Of a stretch of 36,632 nt of DNA, positions 7,439 through 16,258 are shown one piece after another. The stretch lies in the NCBI GenBank assembly GCA_945870105.1, contig CAMBRL010000017.1, positions 1 to 36,632 of the forward strand, given 5' to 3'. The notes under the pieces are model-generated. The model saw only the letters and a list, made by a program, of their open reading frames with translations. It was not told the DNA's origin and ran no database searches. The first letter of the stretch is position 1. Each line of letters opens with the position of its first letter. Position numbers and translations under genes: made by a program. The DNA is from Chitinophaga pinensis (GTDB lineage Bacteria; Bacteroidota; Bacteroidia; SXHM01).

Positions 7439-8821
7439 TTACTCGCTTTTTTCCGTGTTATACCAGTCAATGTTTCGCGTCAGGTACATAATCACAGCAA
7501 GAATAAGCAGCAAACCAACGCTACCCATCAGCAATGCATAATCTTCCAATTGCAGCAGCGAATAAAAGAAACCGTAAAGCACAGCAAGTATGCCGGTGAT
7601 AAGTGCAGTAAGCAAATTATTTTTGAAAACACTTTTACAGTAAAACGTAATGAGTGTAAGCACAGCAACACATCCGGCAAGATAAGCCTTGTCAAAATTT
7701 ATATGCTCTGAAAGCGAAAGCAGCAACACATAAAACAAACAGATTGCAAAACCAACCAACAAATATTGTATCGGGTGGATTCGTTTTTTGTTGATTACCT
7801 CCACAAAGAAAAATGCAAGAAACGTGAGAAAAATAAACATCAGGTTATATTTTGCCGAGCGCATCGTTTTCTGGTATTCATCAATCGGCAACAAAAGTTT
7901 TACCCCAAATTCTGATGCTGCAGAATACTCCGGCAAATTGTTGTTGCTGATTTGTTCCAGTCCGCCTTCATTGCCTATAAATGCACCCAATCCGGCCTGC
8001 GGATAATTTCTGTTGAGCTGCAATACTTTCCATGTTGCAGTAAAACCGCTGTCGTTAACAGTCCGTTCATCCGGCAAAAAACTTCCTTCAAAACTCGGGT
8101 GTCCCCATGAAGAGGTAAGTGAAACATTAGTTTCTTTACCAAACGGCAAAAAGCCCAGATGCGTGCTTCCATTGATATTCATATCAAATGCAAAGTCAAA
8201 ACCTTTTTGTGTAGTAAGATCAATAGGAATGCTGATGCCGGAAGAAAAAATATCAGACGTTACAATTCCGGGATTGCAGGAGTAAGTGGTATCATTCATA
8301 CGGATGTTTATCTCATCGCGTATTCCTTTCATATCGCTCAGACCAATTGAGAGCATCGCATCATCCAGCATGAAGCTTTCCTTTGCTATACCCAGATTAT
8401 CAAAATCAGGTGTTGCAAATTTTCCGCTCACTTTTAACACCGTGTTATAAAGCACCACCACATAAATTCCACGGTAGCGTTTTTCGGGTTTTACTGTCCC
8501 GGAAATATCAATCAGGTCAGGCAAAAAATGTGCGTAGGAAATTCCATAAATTGATTTTCCGTTCACATCAGTTGTAACCGTTTGATAAGGAACCGAAATT
8601 ACCGGACCACCCACCACCTGGCTGTTCCCCCACTTTGAACTTACCTCATCAATAGCGCTGTCGCGCACACTCTGGCGCTCATAAATAAGCGAGCTAAGCA
8701 TGGAAGAAGGTATCAGCAAAATCAGAATCAGAATGCCGATGGAAATCAATTTTAAAGTCACTGAACTTCTTGCCCAGTTATTGATTTTGTCAAAAAGCGA
8801 GAGCGGTTGTTTTTCCATCAT
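7439..8821 (-). CDS. creD: CreD-family inner-membrane protein
   Basis: A 460-residue CreD protein. The N-terminal helix (SVTLKLISIGILILILLIPSS) and the following IYERQSVRDSAIDEVSSKWG and GGPVISVPY are family hallmarks. A large extracytoplasmic region of about 270 residues leads to a cluster of about five membrane helices from residue 325 to the C-terminus. In E. coli CreD lies downstream of the CreBC two-component system and affects envelope integrity; its biochemical role is not known. No CreBC is nearby. Here it is the last gene of an apparent four-gene operon, 12 nt after the kelch-like T9SS gene. The start is one of two adjacent ATGs (8821 or 8818). Confidence 0.92.
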   Translation of the reverse strand: MMEKQPLSLFDKINNWARSSVTLKLISIGILILILLIPSSMLSSLIYERQSVRDSAIDEVSSKWGNSQVVGGPVISVPYQTVTTDVNGKSIYGISYAHFLPDLIDISGTVKPEKRYRGIYVVVLYNTVLKVSGKFATPDFDNLGIAKESFMLDDAMLSIGLSDMKGIRDEINIRMNDTTYSCNPGIVTSDIFSSGISIPIDLTTQKGFDFAFDMNINGSTHLGFLPFGKETNVSLTSSWGHPSFEGSFLPDERTVNDSGFTATWKVLQLNRNYPQAGLGAFIGNEGGLEQISNNNLPEYSAASEFGVKLLLPIDEYQKTMRSAKYNLMFIFLTFLAFFFVEVINKKRIHPIQYLLVGFAICLFYVLLLSLSEHINFDKAYLAGCVAVLTLITFYCKSVFKNNLLTALITGILAVLYGFFYSLLQLEDYALLMGSVGLLLILAVIMYLTRNIDWYNTEKSE

Positions 8822-8833
8822 GTTCAGATAGTA

Positions 8834-10423
8834 TTATTTGACAATGAGCCTTTGCGCCCTGCTGAATTTATCAGTCTGCAGCGCCACATAATAGAGCCCT
8901 GCGGGCAACGCAGCAATATTTTTAGTCAGCTTTTTGCTGCCTGAAAATGATTTTTGAGAAAGGTATTTTTCCACTACAACGCCATGTGCGTTGAGCAAAA
9001 TAATTTCAACATTTTGTTTTTCCGCAGCGTTTATTTCAATCGTAATTACATCATTAGCCGGGTTGGGATACACTGCAAGCTTCACCGGTTCCTTCACTTT
9101 AATTTCGGCAACTGCATCGGGCTGCGTTTCAATATACACTTCAAAAATGCGTGCACTGGCAATGCTAATTGTCGGGTCTGTTTCGCTGATGTTTTTTTCA
9201 GGACTTTCAATACCTCCAACAATATGTCCTATAAGTGTACGCCCTGTTATAGCATTAAGTTTAAGAACACTGTTAGTGTATTTTTCAATAGTTGACAGCG
9301 GAATAAAATGTGCATTGGAACCTAAAAAGCCGGGCATAGAATCAGGCAGCAGATATTCTGCAAGTGTATTTTCTGCACTGCGTGTTACCTTGCTGATGGT
9401 GCTTACAAACGGTACTAACGAATCGGTTATAAGTTCACTTGTAACAGTGTCCAGACGGTACATACTCATGCCGCCAAAAAACAAACTGTGCATGGTATTA
9501 CCTATTGAATCATACAGCGGAACAACCGCGCTGTGATACTGACTCAAATTCTGATTAAAGCCCGGAACATGGGTTGCTCCGCTGCTGTTTATATCAATGG
9601 TGGTGAAATACGGAATATCAATTCCTTTTTGAAAAACACCTGAGAAAGCAGTAAACCCTTCTTCTCTGTTTGGAAAAATCTGTGGAACTAAATTGTAATC
9701 TCTGCGGTGAAAATTATTGGTGTCGGTTTGTTCTGTAAAATCGGAAACCGAAAGATTGGTGCCATCATCATTTATGGTAAATGAACGCAACGAATTACTG
9801 TAGGTCTGTGTGAAAAAATTGCCCATTTGATTATGGCTGTAAGTGCCGTCAAACCTATGCCCGAACACAATATGAAATTTGTTATTCAACTTCTGCATAT
9901 GTGAGCCTGTAATAGCCAATTGTTCGTCTGCAACCTGACGAAAATAGGAAGTGATGCTTGTTCCGTTAATCACCGCATCCACCAAGCCGGGTAAATCAAT
10001 TGCCGTTAAAGTGGGGAACGTAATGTATTCCTGTTGCGTTTCCTTCCAGCCATAACCGCCCTGCATATACAGCGTGTTCGCATCCTGATAAAACTGCATG
10101 TTGCTCGAAGTAATTGCCTCACGAATATCCTCACTCAGCGAATCGCAGGAGTAAGAAAAAATATCCTGCGTTTCAAAATCAACAACGTAAATGGTGTTAT
10201 TAATTCCGTAAAACGGAAATGAGTTGGCCGTCTGAAAACCGTGAAGTCCGTTGTTTCTTCCGCCAATAAAAATCCATTTACCATCCAGTTCAGCATGGGC
10301 TCCCGAGTGCAGCGCAGGAAAATTGGGAATAGTAATTTCTTCTAAGTCAACCGTAAACTGTTGCTGTGCAAACGAATGTTTAGCGCAGAAAAAAACGAAG
10401 AACAGAAAAATTAATTTCCTCAT
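8834..10423 (-). CDS. Secreted kelch-like protein with T9SS type A sorting domain
   Basis: A 529-residue exported protein of unknown function. It has a signal peptide (MRKLIFLFFVFFCAKHSFAQ) and then a region of kelch-like beta-propeller blades, seen as repeated Gly-rich strands: WIFIGGRNNGLHGF near residue 50, LYMQGGYGW near 117, HIVFGHRFDGTY and LFFGGMSMYRLD. The last 80 residues form a type IX sorting domain (KLAVYPNPANDVITIEI ... GLYYVALQTDKFSRAQRLIVK), so the product should cross the outer membrane by T9SS. Its ATG overlaps the stop of the upstream sugar dehydrogenase gene (ATGA), implying translational coupling. No catalytic motif was recognised. Confidence 0.82.
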   Translation of the reverse strand: MRKLIFLFFVFFCAKHSFAQQQFTVDLEEITIPNFPALHSGAHAELDGKWIFIGGRNNGLHGFQTANSFPFYGINNTIYVVDFETQDIFSYSCDSLSEDIREAITSSNMQFYQDANTLYMQGGYGWKETQQEYITFPTLTAIDLPGLVDAVINGTSITSYFRQVADEQLAITGSHMQKLNNKFHIVFGHRFDGTYSHNQMGNFFTQTYSNSLRSFTINDDGTNLSVSDFTEQTDTNNFHRRDYNLVPQIFPNREEGFTAFSGVFQKGIDIPYFTTIDINSSGATHVPGFNQNLSQYHSAVVPLYDSIGNTMHSLFFGGMSMYRLDTVTSELITDSLVPFVSTISKVTRSAENTLAEYLLPDSMPGFLGSNAHFIPLSTIEKYTNSVLKLNAITGRTLIGHIVGGIESPEKNISETDPTISIASARIFEVYIETQPDAVAEIKVKEPVKLAVYPNPANDVITIEINAAEKQNVEIILLNAHGVVVEKYLSQKSFSGSKKLTKNIAALPAGLYYVALQTDKFSRAQRLIVK

Positions 10424-12312
10424 CTGCGCACTACAAAACGTTTTTGCTCTTTACCTGCTGCGCCCTGCAATTCGGCAACATAAACACCCGAAGCCAGTGC
10501 AGATATATCGGTCTGCACTTTATTCATACCACCTGCAAACGATTTTTGTTCTGCTTGCACCAATTGACCGGTTGCATTGTAGATAGTTATAACAACATCC
10601 ATTTTTCCTGAAACATAAAACTCAATGTTCAGCAAATTTTCAGCAGGGTTAGGATACAAATTCATGTTACCCAACATTGCTTCGTCAATAGACGTGCAGG
10701 TGCTAACGGTTGCTGTTTGTGTTGAAGTTCCCGTGCAACCGTTATTGTCGGTATAGCTATAAACAATATCATGTGCTCCCGCTCCTGCAGTTACCGGATC
10801 AAATGTATTTCCGCTTACACCCGGACCTGAAAAGGTTCCTCCGGCTGGACTTCCTGATAAGGTAGAAGGCGAATAATTAACACAGTAATTTGAATTCAAT
10901 CCTGTAAACGAAGCAACAGGTAGCGGTAAAACGGTAACCGTTATCTCATTTGATTCAGCAAAACAATTCAGGGATCTGGTAACAGTAATTCTATAAACTC
11001 CGTCTGCCGTTGCCAGATAAGTGTCAGATTCTGCACCCGGAATATCGTTACCGTCTAGTTGCCATTGATAGGAGTTTCCTTCTCCCGCAGTTGCAGCAAG
11101 AACTGCAGTTTCGCCTTCGCAAATAGTTACATCACCACCGCAGATATAGGCTACGGCCGCACAGGTGCTTACAGTTATTTTGTAAATTCTTCCGTTGCTT
11201 TGTCCTGCAAGATAAAGTTCACCCAGATAATCTTCGCCAAAAGTTGAAAGGTTGTTGGTGATGGTAGTGTTGGTAGTTAAAACACTGGTAGTAAATCCAC
11301 CGCTTCCGTTCGGGTAACTTCCCCAAATTCTTCCGCTGCAATAGTCGGTGAATAAATACCAACCGAACATACCACCATAAATTCCGCCACGGTAAACAAA
11401 GCCTCCGGAAATAGAGCATCCGTTTGGTGAGCTGTGTGAATATGTATAAATTGGAAAAGTATAGTTAGATATATTGCCGCAGCCGCTGGTATTAAAGGCA
11501 TTGTTACCTTCATAACATCTCCAGCCATAATTATTGCCTCCTGCATCACCTGCCGGCTCAAAATCTATTTCTTCATAAATATCTTGTCCTACATCACCAA
11601 TCCACAAATCACCTTTGCAGCGGTCAAAATTAAAACGCCATGGATTGCGCATTCCAATTGCCCATATTTCAGGTTTTGGGTTGGTCATTCCGTAATAAGG
11701 ATTGCTTGCAGGAATACTGTAAGGTGAACCATTGTCAACATCAATGCGCAACATTTTGCCAAGCAAAGCAGCTGTGTTCTGTCCATTGCCTTGCGGGTCA
11801 TCAGCACTTCCACCATCGCCCATACCGATGTATAAATAACCATCCGGTCCGAAACGGATTTGTCCGCCATTGTGGTTGCTGTAAGGCTGTGCAATGGTAA
11901 TGATGTTCAACTCACTGTTCTCTAATGCATCATTCGGGTCGGCAGGATTTACTGAAAAGCGTGAAATACGCGTAGCTCCTCCGCTGGCTTGGGTGTAATT
12001 CACATAAAAATAGCCGTTGTTGGCATAATCGGGATGAAAGGTAAGACCTAACAAACCACGCTCATTTCCTGTTGAACTAACCAATGAAGTAATGTCAAGA
12101 AATGCAGCACCATTGGTAGTTCCGTTTGCATTCAGAATTTTGATAATACCACGTTGCTGAACAATAAAAAGGCGGCTGTCACCGCAATGTTCAATGCCTA
12201 CAGGTGTTGCAAATCCGGTTGCAAATTGTGTGATTGTAAGTGATGGTGGCGTCTGAGCCTGCACATTGTTAAAAAGCACAAGTGCAATAAAAGCGTAGAA
12301 TAGTTTTTGCAT
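10420..12312 (-). CDS. PQQ-dependent sugar dehydrogenase-like protein with Ig/PKD-like domain and T9SS sorting domain
   Basis: A 630-residue exported protein. After a signal peptide (MQKLFYAFIALVLFNNVQAQ) comes a glucose/sorbosone dehydrogenase six-bladed propeller at about residues 27-380: GFATPVGIEHCGDSRLFIVQ, RGLLGLTFHPDY, NHNGGQIRFGPDGYLYIGMG with the putative catalytic His, and GMRNPWRFNFD. An Ig-like stretch (DVTICEGETAVLAATAG ... YQWQLDGNDIPGA) and a PKD-like stretch follow. The C-terminus is a type A sorting domain (NLYPNPAENLLNIEF). Known family members oxidise aldoses with PQQ and pass electrons to an acceptor. The di-haem cytochrome 20 nt upstream would fit that role, but this is inference. 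Substrate is unknown. Confidence 0.9.
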   Translation of the reverse strand: MQKLFYAFIALVLFNNVQAQTPPSLTITQFATGFATPVGIEHCGDSRLFIVQQRGIIKILNANGTTNGAAFLDITSLVSSTGNERGLLGLTFHPDYANNGYFYVNYTQASGGATRISRFSVNPADPNDALENSELNIITIAQPYSNHNGGQIRFGPDGYLYIGMGDGGSADDPQGNGQNTAALLGKMLRIDVDNGSPYSIPASNPYYGMTNPKPEIWAIGMRNPWRFNFDRCKGDLWIGDVGQDIYEEIDFEPAGDAGGNNYGWRCYEGNNAFNTSGCGNISNYTFPIYTYSHSSPNGCSISGGFVYRGGIYGGMFGWYLFTDYCSGRIWGSYPNGSGGFTTSVLTTNTTITNNLSTFGEDYLGELYLAGQSNGRIYKITVSTCAAVAYICGGDVTICEGETAVLAATAGEGNSYQWQLDGNDIPGAESDTYLATADGVYRITVTRSLNCFAESNEITVTVLPLPVASFTGLNSNYCVNYSPSTLSGSPAGGTFSGPGVSGNTFDPVTAGAGAHDIVYSYTDNNGCTGTSTQTATVSTCTSIDEAMLGNMNLYPNPAENLLNIEFYVSGKMDVVITIYNATGQLVQAEQKSFAGGMNKVQTDISALASGVYVAELQGAAGKEQKRFVVRR

Positions 12313-12332
12313 AATTTAGTTATTGATAATTT

Positions 12333-13415
12333 TTAGTGACAGGTATTTATAGTATCCATTGCGGTAATCCATTCTCTTAAAAGATTAAGTCCTTCGTGAT
12401 GCACCATTTTGCGACCCAGTTCGGGCATCATTACATCAGGTTCGGTGCTGGCAACACGGTAAACAAGAATGGATTCATTAGGCTTGTCGGGAACAATGTC
12501 GTATCTGAAATCGCCTGCTCCTCTTCCGGCTGCAACAGGTGTTTTGCAAAATCCTATTGCCGTTAAATTTGTTTCTTCAGAAGTTAAAAGTAAACCCGAA
12601 GTGTTTCCCGGACCTTTTGCATTGTGGCAATGTGCACAGTTAATATCAAGCCATGCACGGGCGCGTTGGTCAAGTGTTCCGGTTTTCTCATCATTCCAGA
12701 CTGCAAGCTTTGGTTGGCTTTCAGGCGTTCCTTTAAAATCCAGATATCCTGCCGAAGCCCAGTGGATAAGTTGATTTTCAGTTTTATCACCATAGCTGAA
12801 ATCTTTATTCAGGTTCTTTGCTTTGGGTCCTATCGGTGTCATTTTACCTCCGTATTCATGACAACCTTTGCATTGATTTTTGTTGGGAACAACATAATTC
12901 AACTCGCGTTTTTGTCCATCGCTGTGTATCCACGAAATATCTTGTCGTCCGCCTGCAACCTCCAGGGTGGCATCGGTTTGCTCATCATTCCAGATGTAAG
13001 GTCTTCCCTCCCACCCTTTTGCGGTATGCACCAGCAAACGGGTTTCCATTATTTTACGTCCTTTACTCTGGTCGGTAAAATCATTGTGGTAATAAAAGTT
13101 TTTAATCAACACCGTACCCACGGGAAATTCAAAAGCAAGGCTGTCGTTATACGTTGCTGAAGTTCCAGCTGGCATCCAGACAAAACGCGCCTTCTCGGCA
13201 TAGTCAGAAAAAAGTGGTGTGTTTAAATCATAAGGAACAACGCCAGCATTGGGAAGAAGTTCAGCAATGTCTCCTTTGAAAAAATGATACTCAGAAAGCG
13301 TTTGAAAAACTGCTGAAGATAAATCAACATTTACCGGCAAATTACTTTTGTTGGTGCAACGGAAAACGATAAGAGAACACGAAAGAAGAAGAAGTAGCGC
13401 GAAATATTTTTTCAT
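12333..13415 (-). CDS. Di-haem c-type cytochrome-like protein (SO2930/HNE_0200 family)
   Basis: About 360 residues. It starts MKKYFALLLLLSCSLIVFRCTN, a hydrophobic export signal with a Cys that could be a lipoprotein anchor, although FRC is a poor lipobox. Two haem-binding CxxCH motifs are visible, CKGCHEYGG and CAHCHNAKG, about 80 residues apart; MMPELGRKMVHHEG near the C-terminus could supply an axial Met. The conserved LSEYHFFKGDIAELLPNAGVVPYDLNTPLFSDYA region is typical of this uncharacterised family. ATG 13415 is preferred over the ORF limit at 13514 because it starts the signal peptide and follows a TATTTTTG promoter element. First gene of the cytochrome, dehydrogenase, kelch-like, creD operon. 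Likely a periplasmic electron carrier. Confidence 0.88.
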   Translation of the reverse strand: MKKYFALLLLLSCSLIVFRCTNKSNLPVNVDLSSAVFQTLSEYHFFKGDIAELLPNAGVVPYDLNTPLFSDYAEKARFVWMPAGTSATYNDSLAFEFPVGTVLIKNFYYHNDFTDQSKGRKIMETRLLVHTAKGWEGRPYIWNDEQTDATLEVAGGRQDISWIHSDGQKRELNYVVPNKNQCKGCHEYGGKMTPIGPKAKNLNKDFSYGDKTENQLIHWASAGYLDFKGTPESQPKLAVWNDEKTGTLDQRARAWLDINCAHCHNAKGPGNTSGLLLTSEETNLTAIGFCKTPVAAGRGAGDFRYDIVPDKPNESILVYRVASTEPDVMMPELGRKMVHHEGLNLLREWITAMDTINTCH

Positions 13416-13438
13416 TCTAAAACCTTGAAAATGCAGGG

Positions 13439-13446
13439 CAAAAATA
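13439..13446 (-). promoter_or_regulatory. -7 promoter element TATTTTTG of the cytochrome operon
   Basis: Exact TAnnTTTG match on the minus strand, 23 nt upstream of ATG 13415. No good TTG was found at the -33 distance. It supports the chosen start over the ORF limit at 13514. Confidence 0.5.
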
Positions 13447-13513
13447 ACAATAATGTCTATGCGTCCGTTGTGCTTATCCACCTCAGGCGGGGAAGCATAT
13501 CTTGTTAACAACA

Positions 13514-13539
13514 AGACCCCGAAAAAGTTCAGGGTAACG
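13514..13539. repeat. Degenerate half of a palindromic repeat
   Basis: AGACCCCGAAAAAGTTCAGG... is a worn version of the inverse of the left half of the 18491-18558 element. On the minus strand CCCTGA and TCGGGG can pair to form a small hairpin 5 nt past the stop of the SDR gene, so it may act as a weak terminator. A second small palindrome (CTTGTTAACAACAAG) overlaps it at 13501-13515. Confidence 0.5.
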
Positions 13540-13544
13540 AAACA

Positions 13545-14393
13545 CTAGCTCAACCCTGTCAGCTTTTCACTCAGCTCCCAAACTTTTTCTTTTAATCCTT
13601 CGGTTTGCGAATATTTTGAATGCCATTTGTGTTTGCACAAGTCATAATACTTTCCACTTTCACCTTCCACTTCGGGTGAAGAAGCAAGGTATATGGATGT
13701 TTTTGCACCATCTTCAGCGCTGATAGCACCCTGATAAAGTTCAAAAAGCTTCCATGCCAACACTACTAATTTACCTGTGTTTTTTCCGGCAATCCCTGTT
13801 TTTACCACTCCCGGATGCAATGCATTTACAGTAACTCCTGTTCCTTTCAACCGTTCTGCAAGTTCCATGGTAAATAAAACATTACCCAGTTTAGAGCGCT
13901 CATAAGCTTTCATGATGTTGTAGCTGCGCTCCATTTTCATATCCTCAAAATCAAATTTGCCGCTGTAATGCGAATGCGATGCAACATTTACAATACGCGA
14001 TGGAGCTGATTTCTTTAACAGATCAAGCAAGAGATGGGTGAGCAAAAAATAACTCAGGTGATTGTTGGCAAAGGTCATTTCAATACCGTCAACCGAAAGC
14101 TGATGTTTCTGAAAAACTCCGCCTGCATTGTTGATTAATACATCCAGTCTGTCCAGTTTGGCTTTCACCTCATCGGCCAGCCTGTGCACTTCTTTTTGGC
14201 TGGATAAATCAGCAGTGAAAAATCCAACGTTTTTATTTCCTGAAAAACGTATGATTTCATCAACTGCTATCTTCGTTTTTTCTGCATTGCGTCCGTGAAC
14301 ATAAACGTTGGCACCTTGTTTTGCCAGCGCCTTTGCTGTTTCAAGGCCTATGCCTGCTGTAGCTCCTGTAATTAATACGTTTTTGTTCTTCAT
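13545..14393 (-). CDS. Short-chain dehydrogenase/reductase (retinol-dehydrogenase-like)
   Basis: A 282-residue classical SDR. The Rossmann glycine motif TGATAGIG is at residues 10-17, with R in HGRNAEKT favouring NADP(H). INNAGG is near 88-93, the catalytic Ser is in VNVASHSH, and the YxxxK motif is YERSK. HPGVVKTG follows. The sequence most resembles the RDH/WWOX-like SDR group; the substrate cannot be inferred. Its ATG shares one base with the stop of the upstream secreted protein (TAATG), so the two are probably translated together. Confidence 0.9.
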   Translation of the reverse strand: MKNKNVLITGATAGIGLETAKALAKQGANVYVHGRNAEKTKIAVDEIIRFSGNKNVGFFTADLSSQKEVHRLADEVKAKLDRLDVLINNAGGVFQKHQLSVDGIEMTFANNHLSYFLLTHLLLDLLKKSAPSRIVNVASHSHYSGKFDFEDMKMERSYNIMKAYERSKLGNVLFTMELAERLKGTGVTVNALHPGVVKTGIAGKNTGKLVVLAWKLFELYQGAISAEDGAKTSIYLASSPEVEGESGKYYDLCKHKWHSKYSQTEGLKEKVWELSEKLTGLS

Positions 14394-15019
14394 TATTCTC
14401 CCACCATTTTAAATTGTTTGTAAGTAATACTCCAACCCAAATCCATTTTCAGAATGATGGGGTTTCCGCCTGTTTGTATCCAGTATTTGGCGCTGCCGTC
14501 ATCGCTTTCGCAATACATGTATCCGAATTCGGCTTTCATTCCGGCTTTTGTTTGTATCGGAAAATCATAGTTGTAGTATTTACGTTTCAATACAACCCAT
14601 GTATCACCGCCATCAGTTGAAATTTTCGATTCACCGTTTTTTTCCAGTTCGTCATATACCTTGTCACTAATCCAAACGGTAGTCATATCCGTCAAATCCA
14701 TTTCGCCTCCGCTGAAATAATTGTTTTGCATGTGCGCATCTCTTCTTGCCTCTACACTCATAAAAACAGTGCCGGCAGTTTGGTTTGCATTGGTCATCTT
14801 GTAATCAAACCCAAGCCCTTTCTCGGAGTGGTTCTCGGTAACCTCCACTACAAAATCATATTTAGTTCCCTTAAAATCCACTTCATAAACATTGGTGGTT
14901 CCAACGAGTGAGGCCAGCGTGCTGCCTTTAAGCACATCGTATTTATCGGTTTGCTGAGCAAAAACAGAAGCATTAAAAAACAGAAGCAGTGCAACTGTTG
15001 CAGTAGTAATTGTTTTCAT
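14393..15019 (-). CDS. Exported protein of unknown function
   Basis: A 208-residue protein with a signal peptide (MKTITTATVALLLFFNASVFAQ) and no recognised domain. The mature part is rich in beta-prone segments and has one Cys (MYCESDDGSAKYWIQTGG). VYEVDFKGTKYDFVVEV and GLGFDYKMTNAN suggest a periplasmic beta-barrel or sandwich fold, but this is a guess. It is first of a two-gene unit with the SDR. A good promoter (TTTG-18 nt-TAGGTTTG) lies just upstream. Confidence 0.75.
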   Translation of the reverse strand: MKTITTATVALLLFFNASVFAQQTDKYDVLKGSTLASLVGTTNVYEVDFKGTKYDFVVEVTENHSEKGLGFDYKMTNANQTAGTVFMSVEARRDAHMQNNYFSGGEMDLTDMTTVWISDKVYDELEKNGESKISTDGGDTWVVLKRKYYNYDFPIQTKAGMKAEFGYMYCESDDGSAKYWIQTGGNPIILKMDLGWSITYKQFKMVGE

Positions 15020-15045
15020 CGTTTTTATTTTTTGGGGTTAGACAA

Positions 15046-15075
15046 CAAACCTACATGAATTTTGTAATCAGCAAA
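15046..15075 (-). promoter_or_regulatory. Bacteroidota-type promoter for the exported protein/SDR pair
   Basis: Minus strand: TTTG (15072-15075), an 18-nt spacer, then TAGGTTTG (15046-15053), both elements matching consensus. It is 26 nt upstream of ATG 15019. One of the two best promoters in the window. Confidence 0.7.
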
Positions 15076-15118
15076 CCGGATATAGGTAAATCTTTATATT
15101 TACTGCTAAAATCATTTT

Positions 15119-16207
15119 ATGACAAAACAGATTCTGCTAAGTTTAGTGATTGCAATTTCGTGCAATATTCTTTATGCACAGGTTGAACACAACACCACCG
15201 GTATATTAGGACTGGGCTACAAAGTTGATGCAGCCGGCCCTATGGTTGAAAGTGTTACACCCGGCAGTCCTGCCTATGTTGCAGGTGTACAAAAAAATGA
15301 CCGTTTACTGAAGATAAATGACCAATCGCTTGCAGGTATTACCCTTGAGGCACTTACCGAAAAATTTAAAATACCGATGGGTGTAAACATCAAAATTGTG
15401 GTGGAGCACGAGGATAAAACTCAACAGGAAGTAGTGCTTAAAAAGGCAGCCTTTTTCTCGGCTTCCTACAAAATATTCAGGTACATGATTTTTTTTGACG
15501 AAAACAATATTCCTGTCTGTAACCCCTATAAACATTGCGTTTGGGGCGATGATTGCTACAACGGTTTTGGATATTATGTTTATTCATCTCCCGAAGCATT
15601 TTGCGGTGAGTTTGAAAACGGAAATCGCAAAGAAGGTTTGTATTATTATGTAAAAAACGACAAACCCTATTATTATCTGGGAGAATTTTTAAACGATGAA
15701 CAGACCGGAAAAGGCACACTCACTTTCCCGAGCGATAAAAATGAACCCATGATTTATACCGGTGACTTTTTAAATGCCAACATGGAAGGAACCGGCTCCA
15801 TTAAAAACCTGAATAATGGCAACATCTTTACCGGCAGTTTTAAAGCGGGGAAGAAAGAAGGATACGGAAAAGAAACTACTGCTGATGGAACCATACTAAT
15901 TGAAGGACAATGGAAAAACGGAGTGTTTCAGGATCCAAAAAATGAGAACCTTAAATCAACAACGGAAACACAAAGTGCCTCTGATTTTCCCGTGGGAACA
16001 AAAGTCAGAGTTTCTGATTTTCGTGAATTATTAAATTCCGGCTGCAGTCAGTTTTTTGCAGAAGGAAGAACAGAAACGCAGGCAGGAGTGGTTATTGAGG
16101 CAGACCTTATAAAAAATCTTAACGGTAAATATTCGGGGTGCATCCAGGAGGGGAGCTATACAAAGCACGGCTTCCAGGGGGCTAAAGTTGAAAAAATAAC
16201 TAATTAA
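15119..16207 (+). CDS. Exported PDZ-MORN protein with C-terminal DFPVG domain
   Basis: A 362-residue protein of unknown function. Signal peptide MTKQILLSLVIAISCNILYA. A PDZ domain follows at about residues 30-110 (GILGLGYKVDAAGPMVESVT, GSPAYVAGVQKNDRLLKING-like). MORN-type repeats occupy about 155-275 (CGEFENGNRKEGLYYY, YLGEFLNDEQTGKGTLTF, YTGDFLNANMEGTGSI, FTGSFKAGKKEGYGKE, IEGQWKNGVF). The last 75 residues, from ASDFPVGTKVRV at 287 to KVEKITN, form a domain shared with the next two genes. I do not recognise that domain. PDZ and MORN suggest a periplasmic or surface scaffold. It is first of a plus-strand cluster and diverges from the gene at 15019. Confidence 0.82.
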   Translation: MTKQILLSLVIAISCNILYAQVEHNTTGILGLGYKVDAAGPMVESVTPGSPAYVAGVQKNDRLLKINDQSLAGITLEALTEKFKIPMGVNIKIVVEHEDKTQQEVVLKKAAFFSASYKIFRYMIFFDENNIPVCNPYKHCVWGDDCYNGFGYYVYSSPEAFCGEFENGNRKEGLYYYVKNDKPYYYLGEFLNDEQTGKGTLTFPSDKNEPMIYTGDFLNANMEGTGSIKNLNNGNIFTGSFKAGKKEGYGKETTADGTILIEGQWKNGVFQDPKNENLKSTTETQSASDFPVGTKVRVSDFRELLNSGCSQFFAEGRTETQAGVVIEADLIKNLNGKYSGCIQEGSYTKHGFQGAKVEKITN

Positions 16208-16258
16208 TTTTCTGACCAAATAAAAACAAATAATTACTAAACTATGAAAACCAAAACC
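16181..16258 (+). repeat. 78-nt direct repeat, copy A
   Basis: Covers the last codons of the PDZ-MORN gene, the intergenic gap and the first codons of the second gene. It matches 16833-16910 at 74 of 78 positions. The identical gap sequence TAATTAATTTTCTGACCAAA and the shared MKTKT start show recent duplication of a unit of about 650 bp. Confidence 0.9.

Noticed and set aside
8991-9536. 181-codon plus-strand frame opposite the kelch-like T9SS gene
   Set aside because: Antisense to a gene with a clear signal peptide and sorting domain; its translation has no recognisable motif and no promoter element or export signal of its own.
12624-13160. 178-codon plus-strand frame opposite the di-haem cytochrome gene
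   Set aside because: The opposite strand carries two CxxCH motifs and a family-like sequence; this frame is its shadow.
13416-13514. Upstream start for the di-haem cytochrome gene
   Set aside because: The extension holds no protein-like sequence, overlaps the promoter element, and would bury the signal peptide.
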